Of a stretch of DNA of 64,000 nucleotides, positions 53,076 to 63,302 are shown one piece after another. The position numbers and the translations under genes are program-made. The notes below the pieces were generated by a model. That model did not search any database, was not told where the DNA came from, and saw nothing but the letters and a program-made list of their open reading frames with translations. The DNA is from Morella rubra (lineage: Eukaryota > Streptophyta > Magnoliopsida > Fagales > Myricaceae): assembly GCA_003952965.2 (NCBI GenBank), contig CM025855.1:20359633-20423632 (forward strand), written 5' to 3'. The first letter of the stretch is position 1. Each line of letters starts with the position of its first letter.

Positions 53076-53198
53076 CTGTCTTCTGTAGCCCTCTCTCTAC
53101 AATCACTGCCCGTTCTATCACTTCTGCCAGAGTCTTCAAATTGTGGGCCCATAACCCACAGGTCCCAGGATCGAAACCTGGCTCTGATACCACTTAAC

Positions 53199-56100
53199 TG
53201 TCACGCCCCGAACGCTAGCTCATCGAGGCTAATGACAGCCACGAGCATTCCCAACAAGGAACACTCCAGCGAACGTACTAAATTCTTGCAGCGGATTTTT
53301 TTTTTTTTTTTTTTTAAAGCTAGCAATTAACGCGCATACGGAACTTGGGATCCTATTTCTAGTACTTGCATCTTGATCAATGACTTGAAGTAATTAATTA
53401 CAAAACAGTCTCAAAATACCAATCGGTTAAAAATCTTAAACTTTACTAGGCCGAATAACTCATGACCACCACACCACGGAGGCTCATGTCGGCTTTTCCA
53501 AAAATTATATCTAGTTCTTTAATGAACTAACAAAAGGGAAGAGGGCATTCTCGTCGGTCCCTCTTCTAGATGTCTCCACCTGAAATGTTGTCTGGAATGG
53601 TACAATTTAAAACTGTGAGTCGAAAGACTCAGTAAGGGTTTATATGCAATAAATAAAGCATGTCTTGCATAAATCATGGATGCACATTGATGCTTGCATA
53701 TGCATGAGACAACGTACTTGATAAAAAAAACATTTCTTGCTTGAAAAATTTCTTTCTTATTTCTTTCTTGATTTGGCTACTTATCACGCTCCATTTACCC
53801 CTGAAGTCAGGGTTGTGCGTTCCTTTCGGAACTATTCCCTCTTTCCCTTGGGAACACATCATTTGGTTGAGCTAGCCCTTGTTGTGGCCCCAGGCCTGAT
53901 GGCTAACTCAACCCTTGGAGGTTCACACCTTCTTGCAAGCATCCTTCGGTGTGATTGCACATACCTCGGGAACTACCCATCCTTCTCTCATTCGTCCTTC
54001 GGAGTGGGTGCCCCTTAGGAATCATCCATCCTTCTCGCATTCGTCCTTCGGAGTGGATGTCCTATCTTATTGGTACGGTACCGACCGTCTTATTTAGTCC
54101 TTTAACTTGACTTGTGATAACATACTTATCATTTTTCATTTGCACAAAGAAACTTATGCAAATGCTCATGTCATGTCATGCTTGATAATGCCATGCTTGA
54201 TAATGAGAAATCATAATACTCCTCATGCTTTCATTTGCACAAAACTTTCTTTTTCATTCAAGAAAATCATGCAAATGCTCGTGTCATGCCATGCTTGATA
54301 TGCTTATTCATAAATACTTTTCATGCTGTGTATCATTCCAGTTTTTCGGAAAAACGTAAGTTTCTACTTACAAATTCCACTTACCTCCGTCCACTTGAGC
54401 TTATGGTGGCACCTTGCCTACAAATGAGTCATACTAATGTCATTTAGAGGTTTACTAGATGTTAGAGAATAGAACAATCATTCAATCAACTTCAGCACAT
54501 CATACAAAATCGCCCACATTTCTTGACTTCCCAATGGTGATCCTACGATGTAAAGTATTATCTTAAGGTTGCTGAAGCATAAAAATTGGATGCCAAACTG
54601 ATCCTTACACTAATTTTCATCGCACATTCAAATTCCAGGTAATTTGGAGCTCGTTTGCCACTTGAAAGATTTACTCGAAAATGCGAGCTGCTGAGGACGT
54701 CCAAGCGGGCAGCCCCGACGTCTCCTAGCTCCAAAAATTCATAACTTCAAAAAAACACCGCTCCAAATTACATGAAATTTCTTTTAAAATATTCTTCTCT
54801 CATAGTTCAAGCTTGAAGATAAAAATCATAAACATCGAAATGTCCATGCATTGTCGAAACACTTCATATCAGAGAAAATTCCTAGAGTAATACTGCTGCT
54901 GCCTCCAGCTCAGCCTTCCACTTTCAAAACATCACAACTTATTCATTACACCTCTAAATCACACGAAATTTACCTTAAAATGTTCTTCTTTCACAAACTT
55001 AAAATTCAAGCCCTAACTCGTAAAATTTGGACTTAACATGATCCTTCAAAAGACATCCGAAATGGGCTGACATTCCGGACGTGCAAGGCTGCTGGCAGCT
55101 TGACGTCCGGACCTTAAACAACGCATATCTCACTCGATAATTATCGGAATCATCCAAGGTATGGCTTAAAATCTTCCTATTTCCTAGGGCTACGATCTAG
55201 GATCCTCTCAAGATCAAGAGATAAGCACAAGTACATCAGAACACACTCCAAATTCGAGTCTTGAAATCTGCAGAGGTTAAATTCCAGCAACAACAATAAT
55301 CTTCTCAACCTTCCCATCCTCCAACAACCAAAACCCTAATCTCTTCATGTCACCAACAATCATCCAAGGCTAATTTAACATCCCATAACAGCAACCATTC
55401 TCTCACATTCTTCCCTCTTATACAACTCCAATTCAAAGTTTACAACAAAACCAAGATTCCATCTTCATCAAGCTAAAACTATTGCATTTACCCATTTCCT
55501 TTGGACTTTTATCAAACACCTAGGGTGCATTAATGATCCTCTTGCATATTTTCAGATCTGAACATATATTAACACTAGGGCTTGGTGGTTTTTGCTTAAC
55601 ATGCATAACCCTAACACATCAAGCCAATAAATTCGGCCCTACACACACCAACCGATTTCAGCCCTCTTTCAAGCTTTTTATCAAACACTTAGGGTTCATA
55701 AATGGTTTCTCTTGAGAATGATTTCCAGATCTGGCCATCTTCCCCATGTTTTCATGTAAGAGCTATACTACCCTTAAATACTTATCTACACTAAACACCA
55801 AGAACACAAGGAGAAAACAACCTAAACAACTACCAACAAAACCACAACCAACCATTACAAGAAAACAAGAAGAACATGGGAGAGATGGGGTAATGATTTT
55901 CGGCCAGCAAGGATTTTACCTTGTTGTTCTCCTCTTTCTCTTCTTCTTCTTCTCTTCTCTCTTCTTCTCTCTTTCTTCTTCTTCTTCTCTTCTTCTTCTT
56001 CTTCTTCTCTTCTCGGGTGGGTGTCTTAGGCAAGTGCAATGTGCGGTTTTTCTAGGGCAAGGGGAGTGAAAATACGCAAAAGAGGGGGTGGGGGTGGTTT

Positions 56101-56637
56101 AAACGTGAAAGGCAAGGGCTTGGGGGTGAAAAGACAAGGCTGCCCCCCTTTCTCTTCTCTTCTTCCCTCTTTCACGTGATTCTCCCCTCTTCCACCTTCT
56201 TTCTTTTTTTTTTTTTTTTTGTTCTAGCTACCATATAAATTTCCAAATCATGCCTCATGCCATCCTATTTTACCCTAAGTCTCACACATTTTCAAGGTTA
56301 AAGCCCTAATTTAAATTCTTCCAATTTCCAATTAAATTCTTCCAAATATTGTAACTTAGGGACATATTCCATTAATTAAAATAATTAGCCTAAAATAATT
56401 AGCCTAATTAATCTCAATTACTCAAACTTTAACATTGCAAATAATATAACATTTAAACCCAAACTTAAAACTCATAAAAACGCTAGGGGAAAATTCCACC
56501 TAGACATAACGTTAGATTAATCTCCCCATACATGCCTCTCTCAAAAATTAGAGTAATAATAATAATTAGAGCAATACAACTTAAGGAGTCAATAATTCTT
56601 TAAAAATGAAAGCAATAAATAAGGTTGGGGTCTCACA
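53199..56637 (-). repeat. Long LTR of the Tekay-like element
   Basis: No genes. It holds a 22-bp T run (about 53297-53318), a T run at 56203-56220, a CTT-rich microsatellite (about 55915-56015) and a duplicated 50-bp segment around 54105-54300 (tcatttgcacaaa, atgctcatgtcatgtcatgc). Confidence 0.85.
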
Positions 56638-56834
56638 CGTTATCCAAGCTTTTGATGCAATTGATCGGCAGAAGAAAAGACGTATAGATAGTAATGATGT
56701 TTCGGAGGGGGATGAAGCAGAAATTGAAGAAAATAGTGAAGAAAGTGGGGACGAAGATTCGTTCGAAAGTGATAGTGACTCTACTGAGGATGAATTTTCG
56801 GGCGATAACGTGCAAAAATCAGATTCTGATTAAT
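56638..56834 (+). pseudogene. TNP2 C-terminal acidic tail, CACTA-3
   Basis: Reading from the LTR edge: VIQAFDAIDRQKKRRIDSND, VSEGDEAEIEENSEESGDED, SFESDSDSTEDEFSGDNVQK, SDSD, stop at 56832. A very acidic tail of this kind ends many TNP2 proteins. The DNA between this and 52705 lacks a good part of the transposase, so a deletion came with the LTR insertion. A proline/serine-rich piece of the next transcript part follows (MSESYSEHSFSESE, near 57018). Confidence 0.6.
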
Positions 56835-57179
56835 AATTTCTTCCTAGTATATTTTCTTCGTAATGTTGATGTTTACTGAACTTTTTACTGTTATTGTCTC
56901 TTTTACCACATCTTTATCGTTTCTTTTGTTATGTTACAGCTTGTACGGTGAAATGAAGCGTGGATGAGAATTTCCTTCAGTTACTTCTGGACAGTTGCAT
57001 AGCAGTTACTCCATTAGTATGAGTGAGTCCTACTCCGAGCACTCCTTCTCCGAGAGTGAATGAAGCCATGAGTCAAGGCACGCCAGCTTGTCCTAGTAGT
57101 TGTGCATGTAAGAAATTATTCTAAGTTATATTTCAATTTTTTTAAGTTAAACAACTGACTAACTTTGTTAATTTTATTT

Positions 57180-58606
57180 TATGTAGCGACATTTGCTTCT
57201 AAGCAAGGGCGAGGTAGGACACGTGGGGTAGGTTTGGAGAAGAGTCTTGGGTCTGGGAAACTATCGGTGCATATCCCGAAGGGAGAGTGTGGAGGAGTGT
57301 CTTCCACTGTGCCACCCTATCGACGAAGATTGGAATGTTGGTCCGAGGGCTGATTCCGATCTCCGTTAACAAGTGGGATGATGTTTCCTACATAAGTGAA
57401 TGAGTACATTATGGATCGGGTGTTGGTATGATTAAACTTGTAAAATAGAATTTTTGGTTAAGCATTTCGTTTATCATTGTAATATTGTATGTTTTGGTAC
57501 TTATGCAGGACCACTTCGACCTTGACTACACCCGTCAGGAGGACGTGAGGACGGTGGTCGAGACTATGATGACGGCACATCGAATGCACGCAACCAGATG
57601 CATGCGTATTTCAAGAAGTTCCCGAGTAAAGAGGCAGCATTGCTGAAGCCGCACCCTGATACCACAGAAGAACAGTGGAAGGAGTTATGCTATCTGTTTA
57701 CCAGTGAAACATTTATGGTGCATGATTACAAAAACACGTTGCTTAAATATTACATTTTTTTAATATTTAATTACTTAAAATATCACAGAAACGAAGCGAG
57801 CAAAATAAGAAGAATATATCAAAGTTGACTGTGAACCACGCTGCTAGTTCGCGCTCGTTTCAGCTCACTCAACCTTGCATGGTAAGTTAAGAACTAAATT
57901 TTAGGCTTTATTGATATTGTTTGTCAATAACATTATGCTATTGCCTTGTAGAAAAATTAAGAAAACGGAATTAATCCTGCAGAGCTGTATAAGAAGAATT
58001 ATACAAACAAAGATGGTATTTGGACCTCGGAAGGAGCGAGAGAAATTTATGTAAGTCACTTTCATTTTAATCTACTTTATGTAATTTATGTATAGTTTAT
58101 CTACTTTAATGTTTCTGGTAATTATTGTCATTTTTTCAAGAACGGATGAATGTCTTCCAAGATATTGGGCAAGAAGTTGGGATATGTTCGGGGATTAGGA
58201 CGGGCAGTTAAGCCTCCGCCTTCATCAACTTTAACTACACAGTCTTCTGATCTACAACACCAGCTAGCGAAGGCAAGGGATGAGATAGAAGCGATGAGAG
58301 CTGCTAGAGAAAAAGACTTGCAAGAATTTGTGAAGAAGCAAGCTGAGATGGAGGCCACGCTGAGGGACCACCGTGAGGAGCAGCGGGTGGAGCAGGAGCG
58401 CATCCGGTTGGAGCAGGAGGAGCGCATGAAAAGGGAGCAAGAGCACATGTGAGTGGAGCACGAGGAGAGCACATGCAAAAGGAGCAAGAGTGCTTACGGG
58501 CAGAAATATCGAAGGAGCTGGAGAAGAAAATGTCCTCTGTAATGGAGAAGAAAATGAGCGACATGTCAAAGCGACTATTCAGCCAGTTTGGGGGTTCAAA
58601 AAGGTA
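57180..58606 (+). pseudogene. Transposase_24 (TNPA-like) gene of CACTA-3
   Basis: Exon from about 57188 (after tatgtag): TFASKQGRGRTRGVGLEKSL, SVHIPKGECGGVSSTVPPYR, then in a shifted frame VRGLIPISVNKWDDVSYISE. Exon from about 57510: DHFDLDYTRQEDVRTVVETM, MHAYFKKFPSKEAALLKPHP, TTEEQWKELCYLFTSETF. Exon at about 57790: NKKNISKLTVNHAASSRSFQ. Exon at about 57960: INPAELYKKNYTNKDGIWTS, EGAREIY with donor GTAAGT. Last part from 58150: SSKILGKKLGYVRGLGRAVK, then a long glutamate/arginine coiled coil (RDHREEQRVEQERIRLEQEE) to about 58606. This is the second CACTA gene, thought to bind subterminal repeats. At least four shifts. Confidence 0.85.
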
Positions 58607-58796
58607 GATGCATGTATGTTGTAATAGCTTTCTGATTATGTATTATTATGATGTTGTTTTCAATTTAATTACGGATCACTATTTGTTATTATTGATATTT
58701 ATTAATGTGAGTATTGTATTGTTATTATAATACTATGTGTTATATAATATTTTTTATTATTATTGTTTATTTAAAAAAACCGATTATGTTACCACC

Positions 58797-59350
58797 GATC
58801 GATCGGCATCTTCAACAATCCATCGATTGTTGTTAAAATGATCGATCGTTCAATACCATTGTTCGTTCGCCAATATTAAAAAGAAAAAATTACTGATTGA
58901 TCAGTAATGTAAACGATCGATCGGCTACGTGCAAGCGATTTGTGGTACTATAAGCGACCGATCGGTGGAGAAATAGACGATCGATCCTCCAACTCAAACG
59001 ATCGATCATCAGATTACACCGATCAATTGGTTACTTAATCAGCGTTCCATCGCTGAAATAAATGATTGATCGGTTTTGGCATGACAATCGATCGGTATAC
59101 TTAAGTGATCTATCACTTATATAAAACGTCTGATCGTCGTTGCTGACATGATCTCTCGCCTACTTCTTACTGTGCGATTGGTTCAATTTGTCGATCTATC
59201 ACCAATAAACAACTGATCGATCATCAATACGTACCGTTCGATCACCTTAGATATGACGATCGATCGGTATTGGTATCCGTTCGATCATTGCAAACAAATA
59301 CCGTTCAATCACTATTTCAACCGATCCATCACTTCGTTTTCACCGATTGA
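58797..59350. repeat. Right subterminal GATCGATCG array, CACTA-3
   Basis: Cores at 58799, 58823, 58842, 58863, 58897, 58917, 58958, 58981, 59002, 59023 and on to about 59345. Steps 24, 19, 21, 34, 20, 41, 23, 21, 21. Copies here are more decayed than in the other two arrays. No motif-free gap. Confidence 0.85.
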
Positions 59351-59558
59351 TCGTTAGTTTTAGTGACGAAAATTTTCCGTCACTAAAAAATTTTCTCGAA
59401 GAAATTCGGGTTTCGTCACCAAATACATTTCGTGACGCTCTTTCGCTGACGGAGCTCATGATGAAAAAATTTTGTCACTAATACTTTTAGTGATGAAATT
59501 TTGACTTTTAGTGACAAAAATTTTTTGTCACTAAAAATCAAATTTTCTTTTTGTAGTG
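59351..59558. repeat. Right fold-back repeats and TIR of CACTA-3
   Basis: ttttagtgacgaaaa, ttccgtcactaaaaa, ttttagtgacaaaaat, ttttgtcactaaaaa words, then aattttctttttgtagtg ending 59558. Confidence 0.9.
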
Positions 59559-59561
59559 GGT

Positions 59562-59880
59562 TCTACATAACGCTTCAGGAATATGTTTCATTACAATAAA
59601 GAAACACATGCGCAAAAGTACAGTTCTAGACATATTCATCAAAAAATTCTTCGGGAAGCGGTAATTCCCACCACTTCCCTCCCACGTGCATTTGTCAAAA
59701 TGAGGATTGAATTTCCACGGTTGAGACAATTACAAAAGGCGGGTGCTTGACGAGAATTATGGATTATGCTCAACTAATAGATACATAGTCAAATTCAAAA
59801 ATGGACTTATTGGAGCATCCTATTATAATTAGTTCTATACATTCAGTAAAAATTAAATCTATCAATCTCTAATTTATGTG
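59562..59880. other. Host intron 1, part next to exon 1
   Basis: Between CACTA-3 and exon 1. A minus-strand open stretch (59729-59538; WKFNPHFDKCTWEGSGGNYR, MSRTVLLRMCFFIVMKHIPE) of unknown nature runs into the CACTA end, so its last residues are not host sequence. Confidence 0.45.
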
Positions 59881-60006
59881 TTAGTATTCTCTGTTAAGGT
59901 TTTCCTCATAGATTTCTTTCAGGGACCAAGAAAGCACAATATCTGTGAACGCATCATGAGCAGTAGGAACTGCTACCTCCTTGTCTGAACCGCCCTTCTC
60001 CATCAT
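59881..60006 (-). pseudogene. Host TRANK1-like exon 1
   Basis: Start codon at 60006: MMEKGGSDKEVAVPTAHDAF, TDIVLSWSLKEIYEENLNRE, then a TAA at 59883-59881. DxVLSWSLxxIxNEDLxxxxV is the family's N-terminus, normally joined to VEKIPxSF, which is present as exon 2 at 39024. Where the splice donor should be, the sequence is AACAGAGAATACTAAC with no GT, so the donor seems lost or moved. ATGATG gives two possible starts; the outer one is used here. Confidence 0.75.
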
Positions 60007-60229
60007 TTCCACTCTTCCAACACCTTTCTCAAACTCTTGTTTACTTCAATCGGCATTCAATATGGACTATGGATGCGATATCAAAAACCGAGTTCACATG
60101 TTACTTTAAACTCTTAAAAGCAAGATGTTAGAAAGAAAGGGACTAGATTATTAGCTAGCAAGAAAACAACTACGTACGACGCTCAGAATAAAATTAAAAA
60201 AAAAAACCCCAAAAGAAAAAGATAAAGAA

Positions 60230-60500
60230 CTTGAACTGAAAGAGAACCTAGGAATCTTTAGCACAAGCATTAATAATTCTCCAGAGGAAGGGATCTACAC
60301 ATTTGCACCTTCTTCCAACAGCTTGCGAACCAAGCAGAAGCATAAAAGGTTCGAAAACCTTAGGAAAAGGAAAAGAAATGGAAAAAAGGTTGCAAAAGAA
60401 GTACAATTTTTTTTCTTATCAGAAGAATATTGTAAATAAATACTTGGTGAAGAAAAAGAAGGTACGTTTTGAAGTCTCCTTTGATCAGCTTTATTGATAG
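60230..60500. repeat. Upstream copy of the duplicated host segment
   Basis: Second copy of 39570-39800, 220-490 bp upstream of the host start codon. It may include the 5' untranslated region or promoter. Confidence 0.75.
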
Positions 60501-60535
60501 CCAAACGCCTTTTAAAACTCCTATGATAAGTTGAC

Positions 60536-61044
60536 TGATAGGTCCTGATGATACCGAAACAAAATTAGTGTGGCCCAAATTGTGATCATACGAAAAGCCC
60601 AATGACGATGACAGACCCATGTCACACCAAGCCCGAAAGAAAGGAGAACCATGACATGTGTCGTAGATAGTTATAAGCCAACTTATAACGTGTAGCATTC
60701 CCACGATCCTGACGTTCTCCAAGACAACAGACTAACTACCCATTGTGAAATGTGCAGAAGAAACGTATCACGTAGCATGATGAAAAGAGGGATCACAGTT
60801 CCTCAAAAAAGGGAAACGTGAGGACGTGAGGGAAAGACTATAAAAGCAAAGTACCGTGAAGAAGAAAGATAGGTGAATCTGGTAAAACTAAATAGAGAAA
60901 TTTTTATACCAAAGTATTGACTTTAGCATCGGAGGTGCTTGACCCCGGTGTCTGGCATCATCTTTGCTATTTTACAGAAGAAATTACGCGGAGGTCAAGA
61001 CACATTTTCTCCGAAGTGTTTCCTATAAATCAACTGATTCGTCA
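60536..61044 (+). repeat. 5' LTR of the Tat-like element
   Basis: Right edge gattcgtca at 61044 next to the PBS. TATA box ctataaaag at 60838-60846. Left edge near 60536 (tgataggtcctgatg) is a guess. Confidence 0.6.
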
Positions 61045-61091
61045 GTTGGTGCAATCTGTGGGAACGCGTTAATTCTTGTGATAAAAGGTTT

Positions 61092-61978
61092 ATGGCAAAC
61101 ACCAAGAGTAAAGGCAAAGGGAAGGCTAGAGAAAACAACTCAGAACCCCCTTCGGAACCTCTTCCAGTAATAATTGGAGTGGATGACAACGCTCGTTGTG
61201 AGTCTCATACTGTCACCAACCCAGAACTGAATCATAACGACAGGCAACGGGGAGAAGCGTCAGTGCAATCTCCCACTCCTCAGTCCACAGGTGAAATGAA
61301 GGCGCCGAAAGGGTTGACACGAAGTTGGAAGAAGTCCTGGCCAAGTTAGGAAGAATGAGGCAAAAAGTGGATAAACCACTGCAATCATCTCTCAAAAACA
61401 TGATGCATCAAGTGGAATCTACATTGACGTAAAAAATTCTAGAAACCTAACTGCCGTCCAAATTTTGTATGCCTGTTATTGACAAATATACATGAGCCAC
61501 TGATCCATTAGATCACTTGGAAGGCTATCAGTCACAGATGAACTTGCTGGCTACCCAAGACACTATCAAATGCAAAGCATTTCCTACGACACTAGCTAGA
61601 TTTGCTCGCATTTGGTTTAGCAGATTAAGGCCAAACTCAATCTCGAGTTTCAAAGAGCTTAGCAGAGCCTTTGTTAGTCATTTCATAGCAAGCAAAAAGC
61701 AGAAGAAACTAGCAATCCATCTCATTTCTACCCGACAAAAGGAAGATTAAAGTCTACAACATTATGTGGCGCGCTTTAACCAAGAGAAGCTGAACGTGGA
61801 AGATCTAGAGGATAAGGTAGTCCTCACCGCCATAGTAGCAGGATTGACTGATGGAAGGTTTTCTTTCTCTTTGGGGAAGAAACCTCCGAAAACCTTCGGA
61901 GAATTAATGGAGAAGGCACAAAAGTACATGAACTCAGAACACATGGTGATAGCTCGCTGGGAACAAGTCGTCGATTAA
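61092..61978 (+). pseudogene. Tat-like gag
   Basis: Start MANTKSKGKGKARENNSEPP at 61092. After breaks, 61517 on reads MEGYQSQMNLLATQDTIKCK, AFPTTLARFARIWFSRLRPN, SISSFKELSRAFVSHFIASK (retrotransposon gag core), then from 61766 ARFNQEKLNVEDLEDKVVLT, AIVAGLTDGRFSFSLGKKPP, ELMEKAQKYMNSEH. At least three shifts or stops. A basic linker follows (62000-62300), also broken. Confidence 0.88.
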
Positions 61979-62321
61979 GGAGGAATGGCAGCCAAAAGAA
62001 GAAAAGAAACAACCTCAAGAAGGCCTCCTATAGTAAAAAGGGATCGAAGAGTAGAGCCACGAGCAGAGCGTCCAAGGCTACAGTTTACACCCCTCAACAC
62101 ACCATGAACAGACAAATAGAAGCCCTCATTCAACAAGGACGTTTCTGACAATTCACTACTACTACAGCAGAAGAGCCATTCAAAAGGGAAGCATGAGCAC
62201 TCGAGAATCAACATTGTAGGCCCTACCAAAGGAACGAACATGACCCTGGGAGAACCATAGAGAAAATGAAGCTTCGAGACAAAGAGCAAGGCTAGAAGAA
62301 ATATGTTCCCCACTAAGGGCA

Positions 62322-63108
62322 ATGGGAGAAATCAGGGTCATCTCTGGAGGCTTCGCTGCAAGAGGATCCTTTAAGTCTTCAAAGAGAGCTCATGTAAGTC
62401 AATTGCTAGTCGTAAAGATAAGCAGTGGACCTCGGCACTCGACGTATGATGAGGAAAAGCCCATCACATTTACAACAAAAGACATAGCCGATATCAAATA
62501 TCCGCACGATGATGCACTAATCATTGATTCCATGATAGGAAACTACAACACCGAAGAATACTCATCGATACCGGAAGTTCTGCCGATATCCTATTGGCCA
62601 TCAGATGTTTGCATTACGAACCACGGAGTTACTGTTCACAGTGGGAGAACATCCATGTGAGGCACAATCTTTGTAAGGTTCCTGGTCCTTGAAGGAAAAT
62701 CCTTCTACAATGCTATCATTGGACGGGCGATGCTGAACAAGTTGAAGGCTGTGGTATCTACTCATCATCTGAAGATGAAGTTCCCAACCAAAGCAAGAAT
62801 CAGAGAAGTAAAGGGAGATCAAGAACAGGCCAGAAGATGTTACTTGTCGGATACCAAAATGACTACAAAAATGATAGCCATAGAACATTGGGAAGAGCTT
62901 CGAGCACAACCGGTGGAGCCATTGGATGAGATACTGCTTTGGGAGGATTCGAAGGAACAGATGGTCAAAATTGGGACCAACTTGCCCTAAGAGTCCAAAA
63001 GAATTCTCATGAAATTTTTGTCAGCAAATAGCAAAGTTTTCGCCTGGTCACATGAAGACATTCCAGGCATCGATCCAAAAGTTATCACTCACAAGCTGAA
63101 ATGTAGTG
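62322..63108 (+). pseudogene. Tat-like protease and pol start, truncated
   Basis: MGEIRVISGGFAARG, KPITFTTKDIADIKYPHDDA, then in a shifted frame near 62562 the aspartic protease site IDTGSSAD (catalytic D at 62567-62569). Next FLVLEGKSFYNAIIGRAMLN and VVSTHHLKMKFPTKARIREV, then KIGTNLP, KRILMKFLSANSKVFAWSHE, DIPGIDPKVITHKL. The sequence stops matching at about 63105, just before RT. Confidence 0.85.
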
Positions 63109-63302
63109 TCCCTCTCTTTTTCACCTAATTGACATATCTTATAATATATCTATATATATATTAGTATGATATACTATGTTTAAATTATTTCTTCCTTGAG
63201 CTTACCTTATTTTTAATATACTTGCTTGCACATTTATTTTCAATTATGTGGTTGCTTTTGTTTTTCTACAAATTGGGCGTGATACTTGTTAATATTTTCT
63301 TA
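63109..63302. other. AT-rich unassigned sequence
   Basis: No gene or repeat boundary seen except the left 9-bp target duplication of the MITE (63294-63302). Confidence 0.5.

Larger units (their letters stand above)
52706..56637 (-). mobile_element. Tekay-like gypsy 5' fragment (LTR plus partial gag)
   Basis: Minus-oriented: 5' LTR 56637-53199 (3,439 bp, tgtcacgccccg ... ggttggggtctcaca), PBS (gctctgataccac, 53181-53193), a leader, and gag zinc knuckles to about 52710, where it is cut. It splits the CACTA-3 TNP2 gene. No pol remains. The very long LTR fits the Tekay/Del lineage; lineage is inferred from LTR length, LTR ends and the two-knuckle gag. Confidence 0.8.
39817..59558 (+). mobile_element. 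CACTA-3: En/Spm-type transposon with nested insertions
   Basis: Left TIR CACTACTAGAAAAT at 39817; right TIR ...ttttctttttgtagtg ending 59558; target duplication GGT at 39814-39816 and 59559-59561. Plus-strand genes: PTPD (48128-49057), TNP2 (51124-52705 and 56638-56832), Transposase_24 (57180-58606). GATCGATCG arrays lie at 39991-41285, 49421-50500 and 58797-59350. Gypsy-2 (41293-48045) and a Tekay-like fragment (52706-56637) are nested. Without them it is about 9 kb. All genes are broken. It lies in intron 1 of the host gene. Confidence 0.93.
11200..60006 (-). pseudogene. TRANK1-like TPR/UvrD-like helicase gene, disrupted by transposons
   Basis: Host gene remains on the minus strand: start codon at 60006, exons at 59881-60006, 38472-39024, 17052-17320, 11332-16205 (split by two solo LTRs) and 11200-11238. 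The peptide segments match, in order, what I know of the large plant 'UvrD-like helicase / TPR and ankyrin repeat-containing protein' family: N-terminus DIVLSWS, then VEKIPLSFESIERYFG, PGDIFVLADAK, TPR-type YEMATMCFERAGDTYW, FLEAANIAKLRG, then the C-terminus. The family is well over 2,000 residues; the central helicase part is not in the window. Several stops and frameshifts and insertions in coding exons make it a pseudogene. Family identity is from memory of its characteristic segments. Confidence 0.8.
60536..63108 (+). mobile_element. Truncated Tat-like Ty3/gypsy element
   Basis: LTR (about 60536-61044), PBS-like ttggtgcaatctgtgggaa (61046-61064), gag (61092-61978), protease region (62322-62840) and the start of the pol linker, then a sudden end at about 63108 where unrelated AT-rich DNA begins. 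The TTGGYGCxxTCTGTGGGAA site and the gag/protease sequence fit the Tat lineage. 3' half and 3' LTR are missing. Confidence 0.85.

Noticed and set aside
55746..56069. 107-codon frame rich in F/S/L in the long LTR
   Set aside because: It reads through a CTT microsatellite and T runs within an LTR.
59538..59729. Minus-strand frame as a host gene
   Set aside because: It runs into the CACTA-3 terminal repeat, so part of it is transposon sequence; the host part is unrecognised.
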